Notes: generated by a model from the sequence alone, not told the origin. DNA of 64,000 nt from Pontibacter anaerobius (GCF_026241195.1 NZ_JAPFQO010000007.1:290186-354185); one strand, 5' to 3'; counted from the stretch's first letter, positions 33,333-42,444 are shown. Translations and numbers: made by a program.

Positions 33333-34826
33333 TTGAGCTTTCTAGCACCATACTGGCTTTTCGCAGCATCGGCTATACTTATCCCGATTGCCATTCACCT
33401 GTGGAATAAACGGCAGGGGAAGACGGTGAAGGTGGGCAGTCTGCGCTGGCTGGAGGCCTCGGCGAGTAACCGCTGGAGTAGTATCAAGCTAAACAACTTC
33501 TGGCTTCTGGTGCTGCGCTGCCTTATACTTATACTTCTGGCCGTGGCGCTGGCACAGCCGGTTTGGGTGCACGACCTGCAAAAGCCCAAAGGTGCCAAAG
33601 CGGTATTTGTTGGGCAGGAGCTACTTTACACTTCTGCGCTCAAGCCCATCACACCCACTATCGACTCGCTGCTGCAGCGCGGCTATGCGTTGCATACTTA
33701 TACTTCCGATTTCAGGCAGATACCGCAGGAGGCGTGGCAACAGATCCGCAGTCGCACGCAGGACAGCACCCTGGTAAGCCACGAAAACTACTGGAGCCTC
33801 TCGCAGGCCCTGGCTGCAAAGTATAAATTACCGCAGGACAGCGTCTGGCTTTTCACCTCCGACCAGCAGCAATACTTTTCAGGAACCCGCCCCGAAACGA
33901 TACCCCAGCATATCCGCTGGATTCCGGTGGCTACCGAGGCAAGTATAAACTGGCTGCAGGCGGCTATCCAAACCTCCCCCGACAGCATACTGCTCATACT
34001 TGGCCACAGCTCCCGCGAGGGCATCACTTACAGCAAGTATAAAACGGCCACATCAACCCAAAGTATAAACTTGTCCGGCAACCAGCAGCTGCAACTTCAG
34101 CGCCAGCAGGGTACGCTAATAGCTTCCACCGGAGGCAACAGCAGCAAGGTAAAAGTACAGACCGAACCGCTGCAGGTAGCCATACTTTCCAGCGAGGCAC
34201 AACAGACAGAAGCGCGTTACATCAAAGCGGCTTTGCAGGCCATCAGCAGCTACACGAGCCTGCCCATTCACATCAGCTCCGACACAACCAGCGCGAACTG
34301 GGTGTTTTGGCTAAGGAACGAGGAGGTACCGCAACGTATAAACCAACAGGTAAAGCAAGGCTTACAGGTGTGGGTACAACAGGGGCAGGAACCACAGAAA
34401 ACGATCACTACTTTGGCGGGCACAGGCGGCACAAGTATAAAAGTGCATCAGGTAAATCAGCTTGAGCCAGCACAGCAACGCCAGCTTTGGACCACGGCAA
34501 ACGGTCAGCCTTTGCTCTTAGTGAAAACGATGGGCCGAGGCAAGATTTATACTTTCCGGAGTGGGTTTGGCCCGGCCTGGAGCGAACTGGGGCAAAGCGC
34601 GCAGCTACCGGAGCTATTGTTGCCTTTGCTCCTGCCTGAGCCTGATGCAACGTATGATTACCGGGCTATAGATGAGCGGCAATTGCTGCCAGCGAACCGG
34701 GTACAGGCGACGGCAGAAACCACCACGGAATCAACCCAAACGCATTTGCTGAAGTGGTTTGTTTTGGCCGCCTTTGTTTTATTTTTGATAGAGAGACTAA
34801 TCGCCAACAGGCGCAGCAAAGTATAA
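33333..34826 (+). CDS. BatA-like membrane protein (aerotolerance regulator N-terminal domain)
   Basis: A 497-residue protein with the BatA N-terminal signature: MSFLAPYWLFAASAILIPIAIHLW, then V-G-S-LRWLE and a second membrane segment (FWLLVLRCLILILLAVALAQPVW, about 55-77). A large extracytoplasmic region (about 80-470) has no recognisable vWA MIDAS. A last membrane segment (WFVLAAFVLFLIERLI) ends the protein. TTG start: the resulting MSFL start is the family norm. It stops directly before the DUF4175 gene (TAA then ATG). BatA proteins are linked to envelope stress or aerotolerance with MoxR and DUF58; here the sensor part is divergent. Confidence 0.85.
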   Translation: MSFLAPYWLFAASAILIPIAIHLWNKRQGKTVKVGSLRWLEASASNRWSSIKLNNFWLLVLRCLILILLAVALAQPVWVHDLQKPKGAKAVFVGQELLYTSALKPITPTIDSLLQRGYALHTYTSDFRQIPQEAWQQIRSRTQDSTLVSHENYWSLSQALAAKYKLPQDSVWLFTSDQQQYFSGTRPETIPQHIRWIPVATEASINWLQAAIQTSPDSILLILGHSSREGITYSKYKTATSTQSINLSGNQQLQLQRQQGTLIASTGGNSSKVKVQTEPLQVAILSSEAQQTEARYIKAALQAISSYTSLPIHISSDTTSANWVFWLRNEEVPQRINQQVKQGLQVWVQQGQEPQKTITTLAGTGGTSIKVHQVNQLEPAQQRQLWTTANGQPLLLVKTMGRGKIYTFRSGFGPAWSELGQSAQLPELLLPLLLPEPDATYDYRAIDERQLLPANRVQATAETTTESTQTHLLKWFVLAAFVLFLIERLIANRRSKV

Positions 34827-36983
34827 ATGGCCTTACCAGAGAGCATCCATATCCTCCAACGCATTCGCAGGCAGTACGTGCAGGCGAAACTGTGGCTGTA
34901 TGCGCTGCAGGCTGTGGCGGCAATACTTTTGGGCACGGCTATACTTTGGCGCTGGAAATTTGAGGCACCTGTGCTGGCACTCACCGCCATTGCTATACTT
35001 GCCTGCGCCATCTTATACTTTATACTTCGATGGAGAGCTGTTTCTAGTACCACATTGCAGCAAGTGGCCCGCCACCTCAACCGGCAGTATCCGCAACTTC
35101 AGGACAGTACCGAGCTGTTGCTGCACGAGCCAGCCAACCTGCTGCAAAAGCTACAGCAGCAACGCGTTTCGGAGGCTTTGCAGCAGCTTCACCCGGAGCA
35201 GGATAAGACGTTTACCCTGCGTAGCACCGCCACCTATACTTTCCTGGGGCTGGCGCTGCTGTTGTCGGTAGGGATTTTATATTTGCCTGCTGCTCCGCTT
35301 GTCTCAACTGAGCCCGAAAGTATAAAAGTTGACTTTCCGGATGCGCCGGTTGCCGCTGCCGATACGGCCGCTAAAATTGAGAATATCTTGATATCTGTTT
35401 CTCCGCCGGCCTACACAGGCAAAGGCGCTTACCGCGCCGAGAGCCCTAACCTGCGTGTTGAAGAGGGTGCTACCGTTACCTGGCGCATCAGCACGAACAA
35501 ACCCGCACAGTTGCAACTCGAAGTGAACGAGCAAAAGCCTATCAACTTTAAGCAGCAAGGCAACAGCTATTCATTGTCGCGCAGCTTTACCGCCGCAGGG
35601 CTCTACACCATCAACCTGAACGGGCAAAAATCTGCTTTTTATACTTTAGAGATTATCCCTGACAATGCTCCGACTATACAAATTCAGAAGCCGGAGCAGT
35701 ATACCGAGGTATTGTTTGGCCAGCCGCAGCGCGTAACGCTACAGGCTCAGCTAACCGACGACTACGGCATCCGGGAGGCCAACATGATCGCCACCGTGGC
35801 AAAGGGAACCGGCGAGGCTGTGAAATTCCGGGAAGAAAAAATCAACCTGAACCTGAGTGGCAGCGCCAAAAACTACACGGTAAAGCAAACCTTGGACCTG
35901 CAGAAACTGGGCATGACCTACGGCGACGAGCTATACTTTTACCTGCAGGCCTGGGACCGCCACCGTGGCTACACCCGCTCCGAAACATACTTTGTGCAGA
36001 TCGAGGACACCGCCATCGTGGAGTCGAGCTTTGATATGTCGATGGGCGTGAACCCGGTGCCGGAGTATTTCCGCAGCCAGCGCCAGATCATCATCGATAC
36101 AGAAAAACTACTGAAGGAGCAGAAGAACATTAGCAGGTCTGTGTTTGAGGAGCGCTCCAACAACCTGGGCGTCGACCAAAAGCTGCTGCGCCTGCGCTAT
36201 GGCAAGTTCCTGGGCGAAGAGTTTGAAAGCGGCATCGGTCCGGGAGGCGGTATACCGGAGGGTGAGGAAGGGCACTACGAAGGTGACGGACATGACCACG
36301 AGGAATTTGCAGATAAGAACAGCCCAGAAGCCCTGCTAGACCCTTACATGCACAAGCACGACCAGGAAGGCGAAGCGACCTTCTTTGAGCCCGCCACCAA
36401 AGCCAAGCTAAAGGGAGCGCTGGCCCAGATGTGGGAAGCCGAACTGCGCCTGCGCACGCATAAGCCTAAAGAAGCCCTGCCTTACGAGTACAAAGCCTTG
36501 CGCATGCTGAAAGAGGTGCAGCAGTCGCAGCGGGCTTATGTGGCCAAAACCGGTTTTGAAGCGCCACCGCTTAAAGAACCCGAACTGCGCCTCTCGGGGG
36601 AGCTGAACAAAATTACCGCGCCATCGGAAAGCAGGACCATTAAAGCCGAAAAGCAACTGCCAAACACGCGTACGGCGCTGCAATGGCTGGCAAAGTACAA
36701 ACAGAGCGGCAAGTATAAACCAGCCGATGCGGCTTTGCTGGAGAAAGCGGGTCAGGAACTGGCGCAGCAGTCGTTCACTAAACCCGGCAGCAATTTAAAA
36801 GCGCTTCAGGATATAAGGACAATAATTTCAGAAATGCAGCGTGGGGAGAAGTTGTGCAGCTCGTGCCTGGTTTCTGTGGAAAAGGCTTGGGTTGATCTGT
36901 TGCCACCGGCAGCGCAAACGCCACAGCCGCAGCAGACGGTCAGGAGCAAGTTGGCAAGGGAGTATATGGAGCAGCTTAAGTGA
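34827..36983 (+). CDS. DUF4175 family large membrane protein
   Basis: A 718-residue protein. Two N-terminal membrane segments (about 22-42 and 50-68) and a third (about 140-160) precede a long exported region with beta-sandwich stretches (VTWRISTNKPAQLQLEVNEQKP; ADNAPTIQI-type PDNAPTIQIQKPEQYTEVLFGQP), then an acidic/His-rich segment (about 470-520: GGIPEGEEGHYEGDGHDHEE) and a helical C-terminal part rich in Q and K. This is the DUF4175 pattern, common downstream of bat genes in Bacteroidota and proteobacteria. The ATG follows the BatA stop with no gap. Function unknown; probably a structural envelope partner of the MoxR-DUF58-BatA complex. Confidence 0.82.
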   Translation: MALPESIHILQRIRRQYVQAKLWLYALQAVAAILLGTAILWRWKFEAPVLALTAIAILACAILYFILRWRAVSSTTLQQVARHLNRQYPQLQDSTELLLHEPANLLQKLQQQRVSEALQQLHPEQDKTFTLRSTATYTFLGLALLLSVGILYLPAAPLVSTEPESIKVDFPDAPVAAADTAAKIENILISVSPPAYTGKGAYRAESPNLRVEEGATVTWRISTNKPAQLQLEVNEQKPINFKQQGNSYSLSRSFTAAGLYTINLNGQKSAFYTLEIIPDNAPTIQIQKPEQYTEVLFGQPQRVTLQAQLTDDYGIREANMIATVAKGTGEAVKFREEKINLNLSGSAKNYTVKQTLDLQKLGMTYGDELYFYLQAWDRHRGYTRSETYFVQIEDTAIVESSFDMSMGVNPVPEYFRSQRQIIIDTEKLLKEQKNISRSVFEERSNNLGVDQKLLRLRYGKFLGEEFESGIGPGGGIPEGEEGHYEGDGHDHEEFADKNSPEALLDPYMHKHDQEGEATFFEPATKAKLKGALAQMWEAELRLRTHKPKEALPYEYKALRMLKEVQQSQRAYVAKTGFEAPPLKEPELRLSGELNKITAPSESRTIKAEKQLPNTRTALQWLAKYKQSGKYKPADAALLEKAGQELAQQSFTKPGSNLKALQDIRTIISEMQRGEKLCSSCLVSVEKAWVDLLPPAAQTPQPQQTVRSKLAREYMEQLK

Positions 36984-37019
36984 GTTGTGGGTGCTGAGTT
37001 CTGAGTATCGAGTTAGGGA

Positions 37020-37110
37020 ACGATTAACCCACCCCTGGCCCCTCCCGAGAGGGGAATTTCAGAAAACGATTATCCAGCCACCCCTGCCCCTCCTTGGCTA
37101 AGGAGGGGAG
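37020..37110. repeat. C-rich REP-like repeats (family B)
   Basis: Two modules, CCACCCCTGGCCCCTCCCGA with GAGGGGA, and CCACCCCTGCCCCTCC with AAGGAGGGGA. The second is followed by GTTAGCAGTGGCTATCG, the left end of element A copy 3, as at 9063-9136. Confidence 0.78.
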
Positions 37111-37130
37111 TTCGATTCAAGCTCCGTTAG

Positions 37131-37368
37131 CAGTGGCTATCGAGAACTGATCCCAGTCTTCACGTTGAGCGCCTTGTAGATTTCCGGTTTCGCTTTAGCG
37201 AAATTGCGACGTCAGGAGCAAAGGAAATGTACACAGCGCGATGCGGGAAGACGAGCCCTCGCGGGCTAGAGCGCACCAAGGGTAGAAATGAAACGATAGG
37301 CAAGTAAGACTGCGGATCAACAGAAGCTGGGGAGGATTGCTTGTGTCAAGCTACAGAAAGCAGCGGCT
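37131..37368 (+). repeat. Structured dispersed element A, copy 3
   Basis: Forward copy. Hairpin 1 reads TTTCGC, loop TTTA, GCGAAA (37188-37203): two base pairs differ from copy 1 on both sides, so pairing is kept by double substitution. Hairpin 2 (AGCCC, TCGC, GGGCT) is conserved. An AAGTATA heptamer starts 1 base after the right end CAGCGGCT. It lies between the DUF4175 gene and the YdeI-like gene, inside the MoxR cluster, so it may be transcribed with it. Confidence 0.87.
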
Positions 37369-37418
37369 AAGTATATACACCCTGTTCAATGCCAGAAAAT
37401 GATTAACAGAACCAACAA

Positions 37419-37919
37419 ATGATCCAGTTTAAAACCCACATCGGCCTGCTACAGCATTTGCCCGGTATGCACTACCTGGAAGTGCCGCAGGAAGTGGTAC
37501 AGCAACTCGGCACCTTAAACATACGCCTGCACTGCAACGTCAACCAAAAACTCACCTTTCAGTGTGGGTTGATGGCACTCGGCGAAGGCAAAGCCTACAT
37601 TAACATCAGCAAAAAACGCATGCAGGAGCTCGGGGTAAAGCTGCACGACACGGTAACTATTACGCTGGAAAAGGATGATAGCCCATATGGTACCGAAATA
37701 CCAGAAGAAATAGAGGAACTGCTGCGGCAGGATGAGGAAGGGAACAGGCGTTTCCTGCTGCTCAAACCGGGTATGCAGCGCTACATGCTCAACCATGTGT
37801 CGGCTGTGAAGAGTCCGCAGTTGCGCGTAAACAGGGCCATTACCCTTATTGAGAATTTGAAGAAACTACCGGAGGGCAAGGAGAACTTCCGGGCCATGCT
37901 GGGGCTGCCCCCGCGCTAA
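37419..37919 (+). CDS. DUF1905/YdeI-OmdA family protein
   Basis: A 166-residue cytoplasmic protein. The N-terminal half is DUF1905 (MIQFKTHIGLLQHLPGMHYLEVPQEVVQQLG, then GEGKAYINISKKRMQELGVKLHDTVTITLEKD), a small beta-barrel. The C-terminal part (PEEIEELLRQDEEGNRRFLLLKPGMQRYMLNHVSAVKSPQLRVNRAITLIENL) is the OmdA/YdeI helical domain. Family members have been linked to peptide-antibiotic resistance, but the mechanism is unsettled. It sits between the DUF4175 gene and the following membrane-protein gene and is 12 bases from the latter, so it is read with the cluster. Confidence 0.8.
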   Translation: MIQFKTHIGLLQHLPGMHYLEVPQEVVQQLGTLNIRLHCNVNQKLTFQCGLMALGEGKAYINISKKRMQELGVKLHDTVTITLEKDDSPYGTEIPEEIEELLRQDEEGNRRFLLLKPGMQRYMLNHVSAVKSPQLRVNRAITLIENLKKLPEGKENFRAMLGLPPR

Positions 37920-37931
37920 TTTGAAAAAAGT

Positions 37932-39704
37932 ATGATGCAACCTTACTGGCTTCTGGCTATACCTATTGTGCTGCTACTGCTGTGGCTGGCCTGGCGTCGG
38001 CCTAACCGGCAGCGGCTGGCGTGGCGGCTGCTGGCCAGTGTCGTGGCGGGCGTGAGCCTGGTGCTGCTGGTTTTCCCGCCTGTTACGCAGCAGGCCATTA
38101 GCCCCGGCACCGCCATACTTTTAACCGAGGGATTCGAGGCAGATTCGCTGGAAGCCGTGCTGCAAAAGCTGGAGGCGGAGCCGCAGGTGTATGCGTATCA
38201 AACTGCATCGGAGGCAAAGGCAATAAGCTCAATGGCAGAGCTGCGGCAGTTGCAGCCAGGCCTGGAAACAGTGCACGTGCTAGGCTATGGGTTGCAGCAC
38301 GAGGAACTGGAGCAGCTAAAGCAACTTCAGCTAAAGCCTCACCTCACTCCCGCCCAGGCCGGTGTACGGTCGGTAAGCTGGCCCCAAAGTATAAAGCTGG
38401 GCGAAGCCGTGGAGGTGGCCGGAAAGTATACCTCAGAAAAGGAAAGTATAAAGCTATACCTGCATGTCGCCGGCAAGGCCCGGGATTCTGTAGAACTGGC
38501 AGCAGACAGCACCCATACCTTTCGGCTTCGCTACACACCCAACGTGCAGGGCCGCCATACTTATACTTTACTGGCCGGGAACGATACGCTGGGCCAGGTG
38601 CCGGTGCAGGTAACGCCGCACCAACAACTGGGCATACTGCTGCTTTCCTCCGCACCGTCTTTCGAGTTTAAGTTCCTGAAAAACCATCTGGCCGGGCAAC
38701 AGCACCGGGTCGCTTTCCGGGCCAGCGTGAGCAAGGATATCAGCCAGAGCGAGTGGCTCAACATGCCCAAAACCGACCTTAGCCGCATCACCCCTAAACT
38801 ATTACAGCAGTTTGATGTGGTGATAACCGAGCCACAAGCGCTGCAAAGCATGAGTGCGGGGCAACGAGCAGCCCTGCAGCGCGCCGTGACGGAAGATGGC
38901 CTGGGGGTGCTCACCATCGCCACCGAGCCAGCCAATAGCCGCAGCGCCAGCTTTTTTACGGACTTCCAGGGCAAGCGCCTCTCGCAGCAGGATACGCGCA
39001 GCACCCGCGCCGAGTGGCCTGGCCGCGAGGCAAACACCGCCTCGGCAGCGCCTTACACGTTAGCCAACACTACCGCCGTTACGGGCCTAATCGCAGAGCA
39101 GGGCAACAGCCTGCTGGCTGGCGCTAAAAAAGCCGGCTGGGGAAAAGTGGCCCTAAGTTACCTGCCGCAAACCTTCCCGTGGGTATTGGAGGGCAAAGAC
39201 AAAGTATACGCCAGCTATTGGGCTGCCCTTTTATCAGCCATCGCTAAAGAGCAGGTAAAAGAGAAGTTCTGGCAACTGGAAAAACCGCAGGCACCGCACC
39301 CTAACCAGCCGGCTGTTCTTTCCTTCACAGATTATACTTTAGCCACCGCCCCAACCGCCACCGTTACCAACCTGGCGGACTCTACAAGTATAAACCTGCC
39401 GCTTGCCCAGCAGGTGTATCAGCCTGAAAAGTATAGCGCCACTTTCTGGCCGCGCAGCAGCGGCTGGCATAAAGTAGAAACCGCTAATGCCGCGCCATAC
39501 TTTTTCTATGTGCAGGATACCTCTGATTGGGAGTTTGAAAGTGTAGCCACCCGACGGGCCGCCACGCAGGCTTTTGCCACACACCAAAGTATAAATCCTG
39601 CCGGGGCCGCTGTAGCTTTTAAAACGGAGCCGCTGCCGTTGATCTGGTTCTTCGTGTTGTTTGCCCTGAGTAGTGCGTTTCTGTGGCTCGAAGAGAAATT
39701 TTAG
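37932..39704 (+). CDS. Membrane protein of the MoxR cluster, unknown function
   Basis: A 590-residue protein with two N-terminal membrane segments (about 4-20 and 32-52, with an RR-P-x-R loop between) and one at the very C terminus (PLIWFFVLFALSSAFLWLEEKF). The exported region (about 55-565) has Ig-like stretches (SWPQSIKLGEAVEVAGKY, RHTYTLLAGND) and an ILLLSSAPSFEFKFLKNHL strand-helix that resembles the start of a class-I glutamine-amidotransferase-like or vWA-like fold used by large exported homologues in bat loci. No catalytic residues can be claimed. Layout, topology and neighbours are those of the last gene of bat-type clusters. Confidence 0.65.
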   Translation: MMQPYWLLAIPIVLLLLWLAWRRPNRQRLAWRLLASVVAGVSLVLLVFPPVTQQAISPGTAILLTEGFEADSLEAVLQKLEAEPQVYAYQTASEAKAISSMAELRQLQPGLETVHVLGYGLQHEELEQLKQLQLKPHLTPAQAGVRSVSWPQSIKLGEAVEVAGKYTSEKESIKLYLHVAGKARDSVELAADSTHTFRLRYTPNVQGRHTYTLLAGNDTLGQVPVQVTPHQQLGILLLSSAPSFEFKFLKNHLAGQQHRVAFRASVSKDISQSEWLNMPKTDLSRITPKLLQQFDVVITEPQALQSMSAGQRAALQRAVTEDGLGVLTIATEPANSRSASFFTDFQGKRLSQQDTRSTRAEWPGREANTASAAPYTLANTTAVTGLIAEQGNSLLAGAKKAGWGKVALSYLPQTFPWVLEGKDKVYASYWAALLSAIAKEQVKEKFWQLEKPQAPHPNQPAVLSFTDYTLATAPTATVTNLADSTSINLPLAQQVYQPEKYSATFWPRSSGWHKVETANAAPYFFYVQDTSDWEFESVATRRAATQAFATHQSINPAGAAVAFKTEPLPLIWFFVLFALSSAFLWLEEKF

Positions 39705-39789
39705 AAATCCCGGAGAGGTAAAAAGCCACAGCTCTGGCAGATGATGACTTATGATATCCGCAGAACGAACAGCGAATAATCAACAACCA

Positions 39790-40869
39790 TCAATGCATCA
39801 GGGCAGACTTTACCATAATAAACTCGTTGATGTTATCGGTGTTGATAACTCCGGCCAGGCGGCCGTTTTCAAGTACAGGGTACAGCGGAACGCGGGTTTT
39901 CTGCAGCTCGGTATAGGCCTCGGAGAGTTTATCCTGCACATTAAAGGTCTTCACCTCCGCCGACATGACCTTGGCCACATGAGTTTCCATCTGCTCTTCT
40001 TTTACCGCCTGTATCAGCTGTGAGCGGGTAAGGGTGCCCACCACCACACCTTCATCCTCCACAATAAACTCATGCTCCGAGCCGGTGAGCAGCTTGTTAA
40101 GGGCATCGCGCACGGTGTTGGTTGGGGTAAGTGTCACGAAGTTGGTCATCATGCCCTCGCGCACGCTGTGGCCGCGCAAAAAGTCGAGGTGCTGCACCAC
40201 CATGTTCTCAGAATAAGCCCCGAAAAAGACAAAAGCCCCTATCAGAATAAGGAAGGGATTATAGAAAAAGCCTATGAACACGAAGAAAATGGCCAGCAAC
40301 TGCCCCAGGTTGGCCGCAATCTGGGTAGCCCGCACGCGGCCCAGCTTAAAGGCCAGCAGCGCCCGCAGCACACGCCCACCATCCATCGGGAAGGCAGGGA
40401 TGGCATTAAACAGCACCAGCACCACATTCACAAAAAGCAGCAGATAAAGGAAATTGGCAGGCGTGATGCGCATAAAAAACTCCTCTGCTGGCACACCCTG
40501 CAGCGAGGGGAGCACCATCCAAAGTATAAATGCAATCACGACGTTAACGGCAGGGCCGGCTAAGGCTACCAGCAGCTCCTGCTTGGGCTTTTCGGGCATC
40601 TTCTCCAGGCTGGCTACACCGCCGATAGGCAGTAAGGTGATTACTTTGGTGTTGATGCCGTAGTGTTTCGCCGTGAGGGCGTGACCTAGCTCGTGCAGCA
40701 CCACGCATAAGAAAACAGCCAGTATAAACCCGATGGCCAGCAGTATAGTTGCTGCATCGCTGCCGCGCTGCGCCTCGGTAAAAGCCACCCATCCCAGCAA
40801 GAGCACAAATGTCCAGTGTACCAGTATTTTTATACCTGCCACCCTGCCTAAGTTCAGCGACCATTTCAT
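39790..40869 (-). CDS. Site-2 protease family (M50) metallopeptidase with two CBS domains
   Basis: A 359-residue membrane protease. The zinc motif HELGH is at 59-63 (VVLHELGHALTAKHYG) inside a membrane segment, and the third ligand comes from NAIPAFPMDGGRVLRALLA (about 162-180). Five to six membrane segments span residues 10-220. Residues about 235-355 hold a CBS pair (VREGMMTNFVTLTPTNTV ... VAKVMSAEVKTFNVQDKLSEA). This is the SpoIVFB/Rip3-like group, in which CBS domains regulate intramembrane cleavage by binding nucleotides. Substrates are unknown: no anti-sigma gene lies nearby. It converges with the cluster above. Confidence 0.93.
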   Translation of the reverse strand: MKWSLNLGRVAGIKILVHWTFVLLLGWVAFTEAQRGSDAATILLAIGFILAVFLCVVLHELGHALTAKHYGINTKVITLLPIGGVASLEKMPEKPKQELLVALAGPAVNVVIAFILWMVLPSLQGVPAEEFFMRITPANFLYLLLFVNVVLVLFNAIPAFPMDGGRVLRALLAFKLGRVRATQIAANLGQLLAIFFVFIGFFYNPFLILIGAFVFFGAYSENMVVQHLDFLRGHSVREGMMTNFVTLTPTNTVRDALNKLLTGSEHEFIVEDEGVVVGTLTRSQLIQAVKEEQMETHVAKVMSAEVKTFNVQDKLSEAYTELQKTRVPLYPVLENGRLAGVINTDNINEFIMVKSALMH

Positions 40870-40930
40870 CGGCTTTATGCGTTAGTGTACAGTAAATTAA
40901 CGCATAGCACAAGGCTAATGTTCACGGTGT

Positions 40931-40975
40931 TCTAAAACGAGCGGGGCCGGCTACTTTTACAGTAACCGGCCCCGG
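40931..40975 (-). terminator. Terminator of the S33 hydrolase gene
   Basis: Stem GGGGCCGGCTACT / AGTAACCGGCCCC (one mismatch) with a 5-base loop. Read on the minus strand it is followed by GCTCGTTTTAG. It lies 22 bases after the stop codon of the 40997 gene. Confidence 0.8.
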
Positions 40976-40996
40976 CAGATATGAGGTATTTCCTGC

Positions 40997-41908
40997 TTAA
41001 TTGAGCTTTGCCACAAAAGCCTTCACATGCTTCCGGAACTGCTCCGGCTGCTCCTGGTAAGGGCAGTGGCCGGTTTCCATCACACGGTAGCTGGCTTTGG
41101 GAAATTTAAATGTTTTATAATGCTCCGGCCCAATGGAGTAATCATACTTGCCCGAAAACACCAGCACCGGCAGCTTTATACTTGCGGTTTTGGCAGTGAA
41201 GTCCTGGCCATACTCCTCGTAGCCCCACACCTTGGAGCCGAATTGCCAGTTCAGGGTAGTGTCCATCACGGCGTTCATGGCATCGAACATGGCTTTGTCG
41301 CGGTACATCATTTTGTACATCAACCCCTGCTCGTTCAGTTTCTGCACCACGCCGCCCAGCGCCTGCCCCACCGGTTCGCCCGGCTTCCGTAGCTCTGACA
41401 CCGGCACCTGCAGGAAGCGCGCGCCTTCGTTCACGTAGCTCTCCAAAGAGTTGTTGATGTTGAGGGTGCTGTTTACATAGATGAGCCCCTGCACCTGCTG
41501 CGGGTGCTGGTAGGCGTATTCGGTTGCCATGGTGCCCCCGAAAGAGTGCGGCATCAGCAGCCACTTGTCATAACCCAGGTACTGGCGCAGCTCCTCAAAA
41601 TCCTGCACCATGCGGGCCAGGGAGTAGTCGTTTCTATCAGAACCACCAGAACGGCCGCAGCCGCGCTGGTCCACGTAGACCATCTGCAGGTCCTGCTCCA
41701 CCACATCGCCGCCAAGGGCATAGAAATATTTGGGCCAGGAGCCGGGGCCACCGTGAATGAACAGACAGGGCTTGCCTTCGCCGGCTATGCGCACATACAG
41801 CTGCACGCTGTCGGAGGTGGTAAAGAAGAACTGTTTTTGCTGCGCCTGGCTTAGGGCTGGAAGCAGGCTGCCAAGTATAAACAGCGCCGCGAGAAATGTT
41901 TTTTTCAT
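40997..41908 (-). CDS. Exported alpha/beta hydrolase, S33 (prolyl aminopeptidase-like) family
   Basis: A 303-residue exported hydrolase. The start is set at ATG 41908 (MKKTFLAALFILG), which gives a signal peptide ending ALSQA; the upstream in-frame start adds a basic stretch with no family match. The S33 signatures HGGPG (52-56, oxyanion hole) and DQRGCGRS (80-87) are present. The nucleophile is S122 in PHSFGG. An Asp follows in SGKYDYSIG and the His is in ETGHCPYQEQP near the C terminus. It should cleave N-terminal proline or related peptides, or act as a general esterase. The location is probably periplasmic. Confidence 0.9.
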   Translation of the reverse strand: MKKTFLAALFILGSLLPALSQAQQKQFFFTTSDSVQLYVRIAGEGKPCLFIHGGPGSWPKYFYALGGDVVEQDLQMVYVDQRGCGRSGGSDRNDYSLARMVQDFEELRQYLGYDKWLLMPHSFGGTMATEYAYQHPQQVQGLIYVNSTLNINNSLESYVNEGARFLQVPVSELRKPGEPVGQALGGVVQKLNEQGLMYKMMYRDKAMFDAMNAVMDTTLNWQFGSKVWGYEEYGQDFTAKTASIKLPVLVFSGKYDYSIGPEHYKTFKFPKASYRVMETGHCPYQEQPEQFRKHVKAFVAKLN

Positions 41909-42022
41909 AATTTTTAGAGTAGTTAAAGTAGCTTTAGCCGCTGTCGCTCGTAAACGCCGCACAGGGCTGGTATCACAGGTGTAAAATTACATTATTAAGA
42001 GGATATTTTTTACTAACAGAGG

Positions 42023-42436
42023 ATGAATAATTTAGAGGGCAGAGGGTTTGAGCGGGAGCTGCAGTTTCAGGCATCGCGGAGCGGCGGCGCCGGCGGACAA
42101 AACGTGAACAAGGTAAACACCAAGGTGGAGCTGCGGTTTCAGGTGGAGAGCTCGGAGCTGCTCTCAGAGGAGGAGAAGGCGCTGGTGCAGGAGAAACTGG
42201 GCAACCGCATTAACAGCGAGGGATACCTGCAGGTGGTGTGCCAGACCGAGCGCAGCCAGCTGCAGAACAAGGAGCTGTGCGTGCAGCGGTTCTACGAACT
42301 GCTGCGGCAGGCGCTAACCCGCCAGAAGAAGCGCAAGGCCACCAAACCTACCCGCTCCAGCGTTCGGCGTAGGCTGGAAAGCAAGAAGAAGCAGTCTGAG
42401 AAAAAGGCCAGCCGGGGCTTACGCGGCAACCATTAG
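42023..42436 (+). CDS. arfB: Peptidyl-tRNA hydrolase ArfB (YaeJ-type ribosome rescue factor)
   Basis: A 137-residue release-factor homologue lacking the stop-codon recognition domain. The GGQ motif that hydrolyses peptidyl-tRNA is at residues 24-26 (RSGGAGGQNVNKVNTKVEL). The C-terminal tail is long and basic (RQKKRKATKPTRSSVRRRLESKKK), the part that enters the empty mRNA channel of stalled ribosomes. Length and layout are those of ArfB, not of RF1 or RF2. An AGAGG Shine-Dalgarno lies before the ATG. A convergent terminator follows. Confidence 0.95.
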   Translation: MNNLEGRGFERELQFQASRSGGAGGQNVNKVNTKVELRFQVESSELLSEEEKALVQEKLGNRINSEGYLQVVCQTERSQLQNKELCVQRFYELLRQALTRQKKRKATKPTRSSVRRRLESKKKQSEKKASRGLRGNH

Positions 42437-42444
42437 CAACTAGC

